DNA of 64,000 nt from Chryseobacterium jejuense (GTDB taxonomy: Bacteria > Bacteroidota > Bacteroidia > Flavobacteriales > Weeksellaceae): NCBI RefSeq assembly GCF_017877355.1, contig NZ_JAGIPR010000001.1, positions 434,001-498,000 of the forward strand. Reading direction: 5' to 3'. Below the pieces are notes generated by a model. That model was given only the letters and a program-made list of their open reading frames with translations, ran no database searches and was not told the DNA's origin. Positions 51,692 through 61,240 of this stretch are shown here, one piece after another. Each line of letters opens with the position of its first letter. Position 1 is the stretch's first letter. A program made the translations under genes and the position numbers.

Positions 51692-54667
51692 TTATTTTTT
51701 AATGAATTTCAGATTTGAAGTAGTTCCCTTATCTTCAATTGAAATAATATAAGCTCCAGTGCTCAGTCTAGAAACGGAGATCTTATTATCGGAGATCTGA
51801 CCGCTCATTACTTTTTGTCCTGCCATATTGGTGATGGAGAATTGTGCCTTAGAGGAAACCTGAGTTACATTCAATATATCACTTACCGGGTTAGGGAAGA
51901 TCTGGATAGAATTGTTGTCTTTTGTTACATCATGAGTACCTAGAGTCTGATCCTGTATACGAACCGGATAATCCTCAATCTCACCATATTGTGGGCTGGT
52001 ACATCCGTTTTGCGGCTGAGTATTATAAGCCAGCATAACTCTCATGATTACATTGGCATCCGTGTAGGCATCCGTAGGAACAGTGAAGGTTCCTGAAACA
52101 GGAGTAATTTCACTTGGTGCATTCGAAAAGATTATTTCAGATGCAGCGAATAATCCATCTTTATTAAAGTCGATCCAAACCGTTACTCCTTCATTATAAG
52201 ATTGACCTGTCCATTGCTTAGATACACTGATCGCATTTCCTGCGGAACCCTTTTTTAAGGTAATCAGTCTGCTGAAATCGTTGGTATAGTCTGTGTATGG
52301 TGAAGCTGCACTGTTATTTGAAATGGCAGCCACTCCTGTAGGAATTACTGTAACATTGGAAATAAACTCATCTGCAGGGTTTGCAGAAACAGTACATGCG
52401 GTATAAGAAAGCGTTGCAAAGTTATTAGATGTAGAATACGTTCCAACAGTAGATCCACATACGTTGGCTATCTGTACATCATACTGAGTTGATTCATTCA
52501 GTCCAGAAAGATAGTACGAATTGGTGGTTACAGGAACGGTAGTCCATGTAGCTGTTCCTGTTTTTCTGTACATTAATGAATAGGTAGCTCCCTGTACTAC
52601 ATTCCAGCTTATATTGGCAGAATTTTTTGTGATTCCGGAAACTGTAAGTCCTGTTGGAGCAGTTGAAGAACAAGCTACAGAAGCAGCTGAAACAGTAGCA
52701 TTGCCTATAGCATAAAATATATTATCAACAGCACTCACTCTTAGCTTTATATTTGAACCGGTAGCAAGAGAAGAGAATGAATAAGGTTCAGCTCCATCAT
52801 TAGCAGTAGATGGCGTAACAACTGTCCATGTAACTCCATTATCTGTAGTATAATCTATTTTTACATTATCTACATTGTATGGAGTAGTATTAGTATTCAC
52901 AACATCCCATGTAATTGCTCCCGGTGTATTATTATATACCGTAGCAGAAGTTACCTTAAATGGACCATCAGCTCCAACACTTACCTTAGCCAGAGTGCTC
53001 TGAGTCTGCTGTTGGGCAGGATCAGGGTTATTGTCTCTTACGGTTACCTTGAAGTTCATGTCTCTCTTTACATTGGATACTGTTTCCCAATCCTGTGTAC
53101 TTGTAAGTGTTCCGTTAAGAACATTTGAAAGTTTAGGGAAATAACGGGTTGGGGAAGTGGTAGGCATTATAGATCTGAAGTTAGCTCCATTAGTTCGGGT
53201 TGGGCTTACCGGGCCAAAAGTAGAAGTAGCAAGATCATACTGTTCCCAAGTATAGGTTATAGGATCATTTTGAGCATCTGTTGCAAAAGCTGTCAATACA
53301 AAAGCAGTTCCTTTTGGTATTGTTTTTTGGGTGTGAGCCTGTATAACTGGCGGAGTGTTGAGAACAGGTATAACAATACCACAGCTTTGTGCAGTTGTAT
53401 AAGCACCTACTTGTTCAATATTTTTCACATGGAAATAAGCATCTGAATGCATTTGAACATTCGCATTGGTGATTCCGGCATATCCCATGATTGTAGATCC
53501 TGAACCAGGTTCCATTTGAGCGCCGTGAAGAGCAAGAGACATTGTATGAGCAGCTCCAAACTGATGGCCAATTTCGTGAGCAACAAAGTCGATATCATAG
53601 TTGTCTCCAAATGGTTCATCCGGAGTAGCAGGAGAGGTAATTCCTGCTCCTTTTGAGGTGTCATCATCTGGCCCCTCAGGATTTCTACATACATTTCCTA
53701 CATCTCCGGCACTTCCACCACCACCTCTGTGGCCAAAGAAGTGTCCTATATCATAAGCATTGTCACCTACACCTTGTGTATTGGTTAGCGTTTGTTGAAC
53801 TTCTAGATTCCATTCATCAGGTGCGCTATATGTTATTGTTCCGGTAACGGGATCTACATCCTCTATAACATTAGTATAAGGGTCTGTAGCAGGATCCGGG
53901 AATATCACTTGCGGAAGATCCTGAACAATCATGTGAATGCCAAAATCTTTTTCAAAAACGCCATTTACTCTATGCATAGTAGCATTGATACGGGCAGCCG
54001 CCTGAGGAATACCACCGGCAAGTTGTGTGTACTCTCCGTTTACAGAGATTGCAACTCTATATGTTCTGTATTTTTGGTCATTACTTTTATTAGTGCTTCC
54101 TAAGCCATTCAGAACATTTTTTGATTTTAATAGCTTAGTCATTTGCTTTTTTGAGTCCTCTGGCTCAGAAGTTCTACACTCAAAAGGATCACCTTTTGGC
54201 TTGTCTGATTTAAAGAAGACTCCATAAATAGTTTTTTCTTTATTTACAGGTTCAATGAACTCATATTTTCCTGTGTTGACATCAAACAACATCGATTGAA
54301 AATCATTAGGAGCGGTAGTAAATCTGATCTGCTTATTAGGATCATCTATTCCTACTCCGGAATAGGCTCCCAATTCGTATCTCTCAGCCATTGATTTAGC
54401 AACTGTAGGAGAACTGTAAACAGAGAATTTTTCAACTTTTCCATTCGTAGTAGGTAAGGAAACAACAATGGGTGCACCACCTGTTCCTGCCTCTGGAGCA
54501 TTTTTTAAAAGGTCTCTTAGAGAAGACAGATCAAATTTGTAAGCATACTCAATTTTGACTTCCTTCCTTATAGGAGTAACTTTTTCAGACACCGGGATCC
54601 AACGCTGTGCCTGTAAACCTGTCAAGCTTAAAGCTAGAGCGCAAGCAAGAATAATTTTCTTTTTCAT
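51692..54667 (-). CDS. Secreted reprolysin-like metallopeptidase with T9SS sorting tail
   Basis: The 991-residue product has a signal peptide (TGLQAQ), a propeptide region, a metzincin catalytic domain with HEIGHQFGAAH at about residue 365 (the extended zinc motif), one or more fibronectin type III domains (PTGLTVSGITKNSANISWNV), and a GEVT-like beta domain. The end NPVSDILNVTQVSS and ISIEDKGTTSNLKFIKK is a type A T9SS sorting domain, so it is delivered to the surface through the type IX system. Likely a broad extracellular protease. Confidence 0.92.
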   Translation of the reverse strand: MKKKIILACALALSLTGLQAQRWIPVSEKVTPIRKEVKIEYAYKFDLSSLRDLLKNAPEAGTGGAPIVVSLPTTNGKVEKFSVYSSPTVAKSMAERYELGAYSGVGIDDPNKQIRFTTAPNDFQSMLFDVNTGKYEFIEPVNKEKTIYGVFFKSDKPKGDPFECRTSEPEDSKKQMTKLLKSKNVLNGLGSTNKSNDQKYRTYRVAISVNGEYTQLAGGIPQAAARINATMHRVNGVFEKDFGIHMIVQDLPQVIFPDPATDPYTNVIEDVDPVTGTITYSAPDEWNLEVQQTLTNTQGVGDNAYDIGHFFGHRGGGGSAGDVGNVCRNPEGPDDDTSKGAGITSPATPDEPFGDNYDIDFVAHEIGHQFGAAHTMSLALHGAQMEPGSGSTIMGYAGITNANVQMHSDAYFHVKNIEQVGAYTTAQSCGIVIPVLNTPPVIQAHTQKTIPKGTAFVLTAFATDAQNDPITYTWEQYDLATSTFGPVSPTRTNGANFRSIMPTTSPTRYFPKLSNVLNGTLTSTQDWETVSNVKRDMNFKVTVRDNNPDPAQQQTQSTLAKVSVGADGPFKVTSATVYNNTPGAITWDVVNTNTTPYNVDNVKIDYTTDNGVTWTVVTPSTANDGAEPYSFSSLATGSNIKLRVSAVDNIFYAIGNATVSAASVACSSTAPTGLTVSGITKNSANISWNVVQGATYSLMYRKTGTATWTTVPVTTNSYYLSGLNESTQYDVQIANVCGSTVGTYSTSNNFATLSYTACTVSANPADEFISNVTVIPTGVAAISNNSAASPYTDYTNDFSRLITLKKGSAGNAISVSKQWTGQSYNEGVTVWIDFNKDGLFAASEIIFSNAPSEITPVSGTFTVPTDAYTDANVIMRVMLAYNTQPQNGCTSPQYGEIEDYPVRIQDQTLGTHDVTKDNNSIQIFPNPVSDILNVTQVSSKAQFSITNMAGQKVMSGQISDNKISVSRLSTGAYIISIEDKGTTSNLKFIKK

Positions 54668-54871
54668 ATAAATTTTAATAAAAGCAGTTAATGCTGTAAA
54701 AATAATAAATGTTTTTATTTATTATTCTGTTTTGTTGATTATAAATTTATTTTTTTTAGCTTTAATTAAATATATGTTTATTTTGGGTAGATTGTTGTGG
54801 GGGTTAACTTCATATATTATGATGATATTTTTTGAATATATATGAATAAATGAATGAAAATGTGGTAAAAA

Positions 54872-54912
54872 AAGCAAGTGCCGATCTTCCAGTAGGAGAT
54901 CGGCACTTGCTT
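54872..54912. terminator. Bidirectional terminator after tatC
   Basis: AAGCAAGTGCCGATCT and AGATCGGCACTTGCTT form a very strong 16-base stem. Confidence 0.88.
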
Positions 54913-54951
54913 AAATTTTATGATAGAAGAACTTATTGTTCTTTTATGAGT

Positions 54952-55779
54952 TTACTTTTGTACAGCAGGGAGGTTTCCATTGCTTTTCTGTACTCTTTTA
55001 TACGTAAAAGTACACATCATAATACTGAATTCATATAAGATGAGTAATGGCAAAGCTGCCATCAGCATACTTAATACATCCGCAGGAGTAATAATTGCTG
55101 CAACCACCATTATTAATACAATAGCATGACGACGGTAGGTCTTCATAAATACAGGTGTAAGAATTCCAATGCTGGTAAGGAAATAGATCAGAATAGGAAA
55201 TAGGAAGATAACACCCATACCTAAAACTACCTGTAAAAATAAAGTAGTATAATCGCTCAGATCATAAAGAGGAACAATGATATCTGAAATTTTAAAGATT
55301 ACCCCAAAATTAACTGCAAAAGGAAGAATTAAAAAGTATCCGCATAAAACTCCGGTCATGAAAAGCATCCATACTGCATTAATAATATAGATAGAATTCT
55401 TTTTTTCTCTTGGATGTAAAGCCGGACCGATGAAACGCCACAATTCCCAAACGATATAAGGAAATGCTGCCACCATTCCTCCAAAAACGGAAACGGCCAT
55501 CATCACATTGAACTGCTGATATAATCTTTGTACACGTACCGGGAAATCCTTTGGAAGATGAATACTGTCTTCTCCCAAAAGTAACCTTGAAAAATGATTA
55601 ACAATTTTGAAGGTAGGGAAATCATTTCTGGTAGGTCCAAAAAAGATATGGTCCATAATCCAGTTGATATTGAAACCAACCGCAAAGGCTGCAATGATAA
55701 TAGCAATAATTGAACGGACCAAATGTCCTCTTAATTCTCCAATATGCCCCAGAAAGGACATGTCTTTGTTATTGTCCAT
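54952..55779 (-). CDS. tatC: Twin-arginine translocase subunit TatC
   Basis: The 275-residue protein has the six-helix TatC layout. SFLGHIGELRGHLVRSI at the N-terminus is the signal-recognition site, and P-x-x-x-E elements (FPYIVWELWRFIGPALHPREK) follow the third helix. It recognises folded proteins with twin-arginine signals and forms the receptor complex with TatA/B in the inner membrane. TatA/B genes are not in the window. In many flavobacteria tatC follows kdsD directly; here two genes lie between. Confidence 0.95.
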   Translation of the reverse strand: MDNNKDMSFLGHIGELRGHLVRSIIAIIIAAFAVGFNINWIMDHIFFGPTRNDFPTFKIVNHFSRLLLGEDSIHLPKDFPVRVQRLYQQFNVMMAVSVFGGMVAAFPYIVWELWRFIGPALHPREKKNSIYIINAVWMLFMTGVLCGYFLILPFAVNFGVIFKISDIIVPLYDLSDYTTLFLQVVLGMGVIFLFPILIYFLTSIGILTPVFMKTYRRHAIVLIMVVAAIITPADVLSMLMAALPLLILYEFSIMMCTFTYKRVQKSNGNLPAVQK

Positions 55780-55987
55780 ATAATAGAATCTGTCAAAATG
55801 CCACCCCGAAAAGGCAAGCAGTTTAAGTCTGCGAAATTATGAAATAATAATCAGTATTTAGAATTTATTAGTCATGAATTTGTTCAGGTTAATGTTACAG
55901 ATCTCAAGCCTATTTATAAAAGGTACTCTCGAATACAAAAACAGACAGCTCAAAAGGCTGTCTGTTACAATTATATCTGGGATAATG

Positions 55988-56674
55988 CTATTTTTTCAGA
56001 ATCTCCAATACCTTTTCTGCTACGGCAGCTCCGGATTGAGGATTTTGTCCTGTTACCAGATTTCCGTCCGCCACTGCAAAAGGAACAAAATCTTGTTCAG
56101 CTTTTACATATTGAGCTCCTCTGCTTTTCAATACATCTTCTGTAAGGTAAGGCATGTGGTCTGCCAATTCTGCTGCAATTTCTTCCGAATTTGAAAAACC
56201 GGTTACCGTTTTTCCCTGGATCAACAGTTCTCCGTTGGAAAGTTTGATATTAAAAAGTCCTACGGCTCCATGACAAACAGATGATACAATCCCCCCATCT
56301 TCATAAATACTGCGGGCTATTTCCTGTAACTCTATATTATCAGGGAAATCCCAAACGACACCATGTCCACCTGCATAGTAAATGATACTATAATCTTTAG
56401 GATTGATGTCACTCGGTGCAAAAGTATTTCCTAATTTATTTCTGAATGTTTCATCAGCATAATATTTCCACTCTACAGGCTGTACAAACATTTGCAGAGA
56501 AATAGGATCGAGTGGAGTATAGCCTCCCTTCGGACTTACAAAATCTATTTCATAACCCTGCTCTTCCAGTTTTTCATAGAAATGAACTGCCTCGCCCAGC
56601 CATAGGCCTGTTGCTCTTTCCATATCAGGATATTTTTCCACACTTGTCACTACGATTAATGCTTTCTTTTTCAT
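55988..56674 (-). CDS. DJ-1/PfpI-family type 1 glutamine amidotransferase-like protein
   Basis: A 228-residue protein with the nucleophile-elbow cysteine in VSSVCHGAVG and, further on, KTVTGFSNSEE. The upstream EKLEEQGYEIDFVSPKGG and the length match the Hsp31/YhbO-like branch of DJ-1/PfpI, linked to chaperone, glyoxalase or deglycase activity under stress. The catalytic acid residue cannot be assigned with certainty. It is 102 bases downstream of the Crp/Fnr gene on the same strand; the gap contains a TGTGA-N6-TCACA palindrome. Confidence 0.88.
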   Translation of the reverse strand: MKKKALIVVTSVEKYPDMERATGLWLGEAVHFYEKLEEQGYEIDFVSPKGGYTPLDPISLQMFVQPVEWKYYADETFRNKLGNTFAPSDINPKDYSIIYYAGGHGVVWDFPDNIELQEIARSIYEDGGIVSSVCHGAVGLFNIKLSNGELLIQGKTVTGFSNSEEIAAELADHMPYLTEDVLKSRGAQYVKAEQDFVPFAVADGNLVTGQNPQSGAAVAEKVLEILKK

Positions 56675-56752
56675 TGGTATTATTTATTATTAAAAATGAT
56701 AATACAAAGGTTGGTTTTTTTACAAAGCTATTATAAGGATATACCTCAAAAA

Positions 56753-56778
56753 AAAGATGTGACACAGGTCACATCTTT
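56753..56778 (-). terminator. Terminator of the Crp/Fnr gene containing a CRP-like palindrome
   Basis: AAAGATGTGAC (56753-56763) pairs with GTCACATCTTT (56768-56778) with loop ACAG; on the minus strand a run of eight T follows. The core TGTGACACAGGTCACA (56758-56773) also matches TGTGA-N6-TCACA. Confidence 0.65.
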
Positions 56779-57340
56779 ATAAATATAATCGGCTTAATGT
56801 TTCTCTTGAAACTCCCAGGTAGCTTGCAATAAGCTGTTTCGGAATATGATCTATAAAACCGGGATATTGTTTAATAAAATCTTCATAACGCTCCTTGGCA
56901 GATTTACTCATTAATGAAAGAATCCTCTGCTGTAGGGCTACATATCCGAAATTGGATTTTACCCTGAAAAAGTGCTCTATTGCAGGAACTTTTAAACAGA
57001 GCGTATTTAAATTTTCATAAGAGATGGCATATACTTCAGAATCTTCAATACAATCAACTGCCAGCGATGATGGTTCTTGCTTGAAAAATCCTGCAAAATC
57101 TGAAATCCACCAGTGGGAAGATGCAAACTGAAGAATATGCTCCTTTCCAGAATTATCTATGAAACTGCTTTTAAGAATACCTTTTTCTATCAGAAAAATT
57201 TCATGTACAGGCTGATGTTCTTGTATCAGAAACTGTCTTTTCCTGAATTTCTTTTTTATAAAAAAGCTTTCAATGATTTCAAACTCATCCTCTGTGGGAT
57301 TAATTATAGCCTGAATATGTTCTTTCAGAAAATGGTTCAT
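56777..57340 (-). CDS. Crp/Fnr-family transcriptional regulator
   Basis: The 187-residue protein has an N-terminal cyclic-nucleotide-binding-like barrel (HILQFASSHWWISDFAGF) and a C-terminal helix-turn-helix (KQLIASYLGVSRETLSRLYL). It lacks the glycine/arginine signature needed for clear cAMP binding, as usual in Bacteroidota members of this family. It stands between kdsD and the DJ-1/PfpI gene; its likely target is the latter. It is 12 bases downstream of kdsD and may be read through from it. Confidence 0.9.
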   Translation of the reverse strand: MNHFLKEHIQAIINPTEDEFEIIESFFIKKKFRKRQFLIQEHQPVHEIFLIEKGILKSSFIDNSGKEHILQFASSHWWISDFAGFFKQEPSSLAVDCIEDSEVYAISYENLNTLCLKVPAIEHFFRVKSNFGYVALQQRILSLMSKSAKERYEDFIKQYPGFIDHIPKQLIASYLGVSRETLSRLYL

Positions 57341-57352
57341 CTTATTTTAGGA

Positions 57353-58312
57353 TTAGTTGATGCCTTCATCCAATAATGTATGCAGATCAATGATTCCGAA
57401 ATATTTTCCGTTTTCAGTAACTACCAGCTGACCGATATTATTGCCTTTTAAAATTTTCATCGCTTCTTTGGCAAGCGAATTCTTTTCAATAGTCCTTGGA
57501 TTTGCAGACATAATATCTTTGGCTAGAACCTTAGTGATATCTTCTCCCTTCATCAACATTCTTCTCAAATCCCCATCGGTAATGACTCCAATGATCTGAT
57601 CTTCATTGGTAACAACTGTAATTCCGTGGCTTGATGCGCTGATGGAAATAATAACATCCCTAATTGGAGCATCTTCTGAAACCTGAGGTTTTTGTGAAGA
57701 AAGGAACTGTTCAACTCTGGATGTTAAATTTTTACCCAGACTTCCTCCCGGATGAAATTTGGCAAAATCGTTGGCTTTGAATTCATTCAGTTCCATTAAA
57801 GCCACAGCAAGAGCGTCTCCCAATGCCATTTGGATAGTTGTAGAACTTGTAGGAGCCAGTTTGTTAGGACAAGCTTCTACATCAACATGAGTATCCAGAA
57901 TAATTTCTGAAAATTCAGCCAATTTACTGCTTTTGTTCCCTGTCATTCCAATTAATGCAGAAGAATAATCCTTTAAATAAGGAACAAGGTTGGCTATTTC
58001 AGGAGAATTTCCGGAATTGGAGATACAAAGCACCACATCTTGTTTCTGGATCACACCCAAATCACCGTGAATAGCTTCCGAGGCATGCAAAAATTGAGAT
58101 GGCGTTCCTGTAGAGTTTAGCGTAGCAACAATTTTATTACCTACATGAGCAGATTTCCCAATTCCTACTACAATTAATTTCCCTTTTGCAGAGTGAATAA
58201 TTTCTACTGCCTGGGCAAATTGGTCGTCAATTCTGTTTTTTAATTTTTCTAATTCTGAAATTTCAATTTCTAAAGTGCTTTTAGCAATTGATATAATGCT
58301 GGTTCTATCCAT
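57353..58312 (-). CDS. kdsD: Arabinose-5-phosphate isomerase (KpsF/GutQ)
   Basis: The enzyme turns ribulose-5-phosphate into arabinose-5-phosphate, the first step to KDO of lipopolysaccharide. The 319-residue protein has an N-terminal SIS sugar-isomerase domain (GIGKSAHVGNKIVATLNSTG, HGDLGVI, SNSGNSPE) and two C-terminal CBS domains (about 205-319). The start at 58312 and length are normal. It is divergent from recQ. Confidence 0.94.
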   Translation of the reverse strand: MDRTSIISIAKSTLEIEISELEKLKNRIDDQFAQAVEIIHSAKGKLIVVGIGKSAHVGNKIVATLNSTGTPSQFLHASEAIHGDLGVIQKQDVVLCISNSGNSPEIANLVPYLKDYSSALIGMTGNKSSKLAEFSEIILDTHVDVEACPNKLAPTSSTTIQMALGDALAVALMELNEFKANDFAKFHPGGSLGKNLTSRVEQFLSSQKPQVSEDAPIRDVIISISASSHGITVVTNEDQIIGVITDGDLRRMLMKGEDITKVLAKDIMSANPRTIEKNSLAKEAMKILKGNNIGQLVVTENGKYFGIIDLHTLLDEGIN

Positions 58313-58430
58313 TTTATGACAATAAGGTATACAAAAAAGTTTTCAAAAAACGTTATATTTTAAAAACAAAATTTAATATAAATTTTATTTTTTATAAATT
58401 CGTTCGCTTTTATTTTAAGCAGAATTTTTA

Positions 58431-58438
58431 TAACTTTG
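58431..58438 (+). promoter_or_regulatory. -7 promoter box (TAACTTTG) of recQ
   Basis: TAACTTTG matches TAnnTTTG, with TTTT at the -33 distance, 33 bases before the recQ ATG. Confidence 0.55.
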
Positions 58439-58470
58439 GGTTAGATGCAAATTTAGCAATAGAAAATTAG

Positions 58471-60675
58471 ATGAGCGCAAAAAAAGCCAATTTATCAGGC
58501 GAATTGAAAAAGTATTTTGGGTTTTCTACATTTAAGGGACAGCAGGAACAGATTATAGAAAACCTATTGAATGGGAAGGATATATTTGTATTGATGCCTA
58601 CAGGTGGTGGTAAATCATTATGTTATCAGCTTCCGGCACTTATTTCGGAGGGAACAGCAATAGTTGTTTCACCTTTAATAGCGTTAATGAAGAATCAGGT
58701 GGATGCCGTAAATGGGCTTTCATCCGAGGACGGGGTAGCGCATGTATTGAATTCATCATTAAACAAGACACAGACAAAACAGGTTTTCGACGATATTAAA
58801 AGTGGAAAAACCAAGCTTTTGTATGTAGCTCCAGAATCATTGATTAAAGATGAATATCTTGACTTTTTAAAAGAAGTTAAGATTTCTTTCTTTGCTATTG
58901 ATGAGGCTCACTGTATTTCAGAATGGGGACATGATTTTAGACCGGAATACAGGAATCTTAAACAGATTATTGATAAGATCGCCAGTGTGCCGGTAATTGC
59001 CCTTACAGCTACAGCTACGCCGAAGGTGCAGGATGATATTCAGAAAACATTAGGGATGATCAATGCGTTGGTTTTTAAAGAAAGTTTCAACCGTCCGAAT
59101 CTATATTATGAGGTATGCCCTAAAATTAATATAGATAAGGAGATTGTTAAATTTATCAATCAGCATAAAGGAAAATCAGGGATTGTTTATTGTCTGAGCA
59201 GAAGAAAAGTGGAGGAATTTGCCCAGCTTTTGCAGGTTAACGGAATCAATGCCCTTCCTTATCATGCAGGTCTTGATCAGAAAGTAAGAGTAGCCAATCA
59301 GGATAAATTCCTGATGGAAGAGGTTGATGTGATTGTAGCTACCATTGCATTCGGAATGGGCATCGATAAGCCGGATGTACGTTTTGTCATTCACTATGAT
59401 TTCCCGAAGTCTTTGGAAAGTTATTATCAGGAAACCGGGAGAGCAGGAAGAGATGGTGGTGAAGGTCATTGTCTTGCATTCTATGATCCTAAAGATATTG
59501 AGAAGCTGGAAAAATTTCTCGCTCAAAAACCTGTGTCCGAAAGAGAAATTGGATTACAGCTTTTAAATGAAGTAGTAGGTTATGCTGAAACTTCCATGAG
59601 CAGAAGACAATATATTCTTTATTATTTTGGAGAAAGTTTTGATCCAGTGAAGGGAGACGGAGCGAATATGTGTGATAACTCATCCAACCCTCCAAAATTA
59701 AAAGATGCCACAGCGGATTTAACAAAAGCTCTTGAACTGATTAAGGATACTGGCGAAAAATTTAAATCAAAAGATTTGATTTCCGTTATCGTAGGAAAAG
59801 AAAACGCAGTCACCAAGTCTTATAAACTGGAACAGAATCGTTATTTCGGTTTTGGTAAAGAAGAAAAAGATAACTATTGGAAGACCATCCTAAGACAGGC
59901 AACCGTTCAGAATTTCTTACAGAAAGATATTGAAGCGTATGGTGTTTTAAAGATTACTGAAAAAGCCAAAAATGTATTAGATGGTAAATCTAAGGATGTT
60001 TTCTTAATTGCTGAAGATAGAGAATTTGATCTTACTCAAGCTAAAGCAGATAGCGATCAGCTACAGCAGCAGGCTGGAGGCGGTTTAGATCAAAAACTGT
60101 TTAATCTATTAAAGGAGTTAAGGAAAAAAGTAGCCAAAAAACACGGAATTCCACCTTACACGGTATTTATGGATCCGAGTTTGGAGGATATGACGGTTCA
60201 ATATCCGATTACGGTAGATGAAATCAACAAGATTTATGGAGTAGGAGAAGGAAAAGCCAAGAAATATGGTAAAGAATTTGCTGACTACATTAAAACATAT
60301 GTTGAGGACAACAATATAGAACGTACCCAGGATATGGTATTGAAACAGGTGGCTAATAAATCCAGCCATAAGGTTTTCATTATCCAAAGCACAGACAAAA
60401 AGATTGATCTTGAAGATATTGCAAGAGCTAAAAACCTTTCTATGGATGAGCTTCTGAAAGAAATGGAAAGAATCGTTTATCAGGGAACAAAACTTAATAT
60501 TGATTATTATATTGAAGATAATTTTGATGAAGACATTGTAGACGGCTTCATGGAGTTTATGAATGAATCTGAGAGTGACAGCATGAAGATCTTATTGGAT
60601 GAATTCGGAGATGAGTTGTCTGATGAAGAAGTAAGAATGCTGAGAATTAAATTTATCAGTGATGTTGCAAACTAA
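58471..60675 (+). CDS. recQ: ATP-dependent DNA helicase RecQ
   Basis: The 734-residue protein has the helicase core (Walker A MPTGGGKS, residues 42-49; DEAH at 144-147; [12 protein letters not shown]), an RQC region and an HRDC domain (about 535-615, [20 protein letters not shown]). In the zinc-binding stretch, E. coli RecQ has four cysteines; here it reads [11 protein letters not shown] with only one, a loss I believe is usual in Bacteroidota RecQ. It unwinds DNA 3' to 5' in recombination and fork repair. The C-terminus carries an extra acidic extension. It overlaps the next gene by 14 bases. Confidence 0.95.
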   Translation: MSAKKANLSGELKKYFGFSTFKGQQEQIIENLLNGKDIFVLMPTGGGKSLCYQLPALISEGTAIVVSPLIALMKNQVDAVNGLSSEDGVAHVLNSSLNKTQTKQVFDDIKSGKTKLLYVAPESLIKDEYLDFLKEVKISFFAIDEAHCISEWGHDFRPEYRNLKQIIDKIASVPVIALTATATPKVQDDIQKTLGMINALVFKESFNRPNLYYEVCPKINIDKEIVKFINQHKGKSGIVYCLSRRKVEEFAQLLQVNGINALPYHAGLDQKVRVANQDKFLMEEVDVIVATIAFGMGIDKPDVRFVIHYDFPKSLESYYQETGRAGRDGGEGHCLAFYDPKDIEKLEKFLAQKPVSEREIGLQLLNEVVGYAETSMSRRQYILYYFGESFDPVKGDGANMCDNSSNPPKLKDATADLTKALELIKDTGEKFKSKDLISVIVGKENAVTKSYKLEQNRYFGFGKEEKDNYWKTILRQATVQNFLQKDIEAYGVLKITEKAKNVLDGKSKDVFLIAEDREFDLTQAKADSDQLQQQAGGGLDQKLFNLLKELRKKVAKKHGIPPYTVFMDPSLEDMTVQYPITVDEINKIYGVGEGKAKKYGKEFADYIKTYVEDNNIERTQDMVLKQVANKSSHKVFIIQSTDKKIDLEDIARAKNLSMDELLKEMERIVYQGTKLNIDYYIEDNFDEDIVDGFMEFMNESESDSMKILLDEFGDELSDEEVRMLRIKFISDVAN

Positions 60676-61231
60676 AATTATTTTAAACCATAATGAGATA
60701 ATTAAAAAAGAAATTCTTCCTAAAAAGAGTTTCTTTTTTAATATAACGGAAAAGGTGAGAATAGTTTTTTCTATATTTTATTTGGCAATTGCGGTGTTTT
60801 TTGTCACAAATGCTTTAAATTCCAGTTTTTGGCTTTTTTCAATAATAGTAATTGGTATTTTTTGTAATGCTTTATATATAACCTTTTTCAGATGGATTTT
60901 AAAATATTGGAAGCTGAAAAATAACTGTTATGTAATTACAAACCAAAGAATAGTTATCGTTGAAAAGGCAAATGGGAAAATTTTAAAATATAAAAAATTG
61001 AATGAAATAGAGCAGGTGAATGCTGAAATGAATGCTAAATATTTTGGCAATATTATTTTTGGTGAACCTGAAAGTCTTTCTGGTAAAAATGATGAGAATT
61101 TTTCCTTTTTTAGAAAAAGAGGAGTAAATTTTACTGAAGATAAATATGCTTTTTTAAGTGTTGAAAATATTAACGAAATTATTCCTGTATTTAATGAATT
61201 AGGATTGAAGGTTAACAAAACTTTTTACTAA
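60662..61231 (+). CDS. Membrane protein with PH-like (bPH2/DUF304) domain
   Basis: The ATG at 60662 overlaps the recQ end by 14 bases; a GTG just before is an alternative. The 189-residue protein has two hydrophobic helices (about 40-80, [19 protein letters not shown] and a second) followed by a bacterial PH-like fold with [16 protein letters not shown], the family signature. Such proteins sit in the inner membrane; their function is unknown. Closely coupled to recQ, followed 9 bases later by the glycosyltransferase. Confidence 0.8.
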   Translation: MLQTKIILNHNEIIKKEILPKKSFFFNITEKVRIVFSIFYLAIAVFFVTNALNSSFWLFSIIVIGIFCNALYITFFRWILKYWKLKNNCYVITNQRIVIVEKANGKILKYKKLNEIEQVNAEMNAKYFGNIIFGEPESLSGKNDENFSFFRKRGVNFTEDKYAFLSVENINEIIPVFNELGLKVNKTFY

Positions 61232-61240
61232 CTTTAACTG

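Noticed and set aside
54668..54951. Possible gene in the space before tatC
   Set aside because: Only the terminator stem and AT-rich sequence are visible, and the short frame crossing the stem is a by-product of it.
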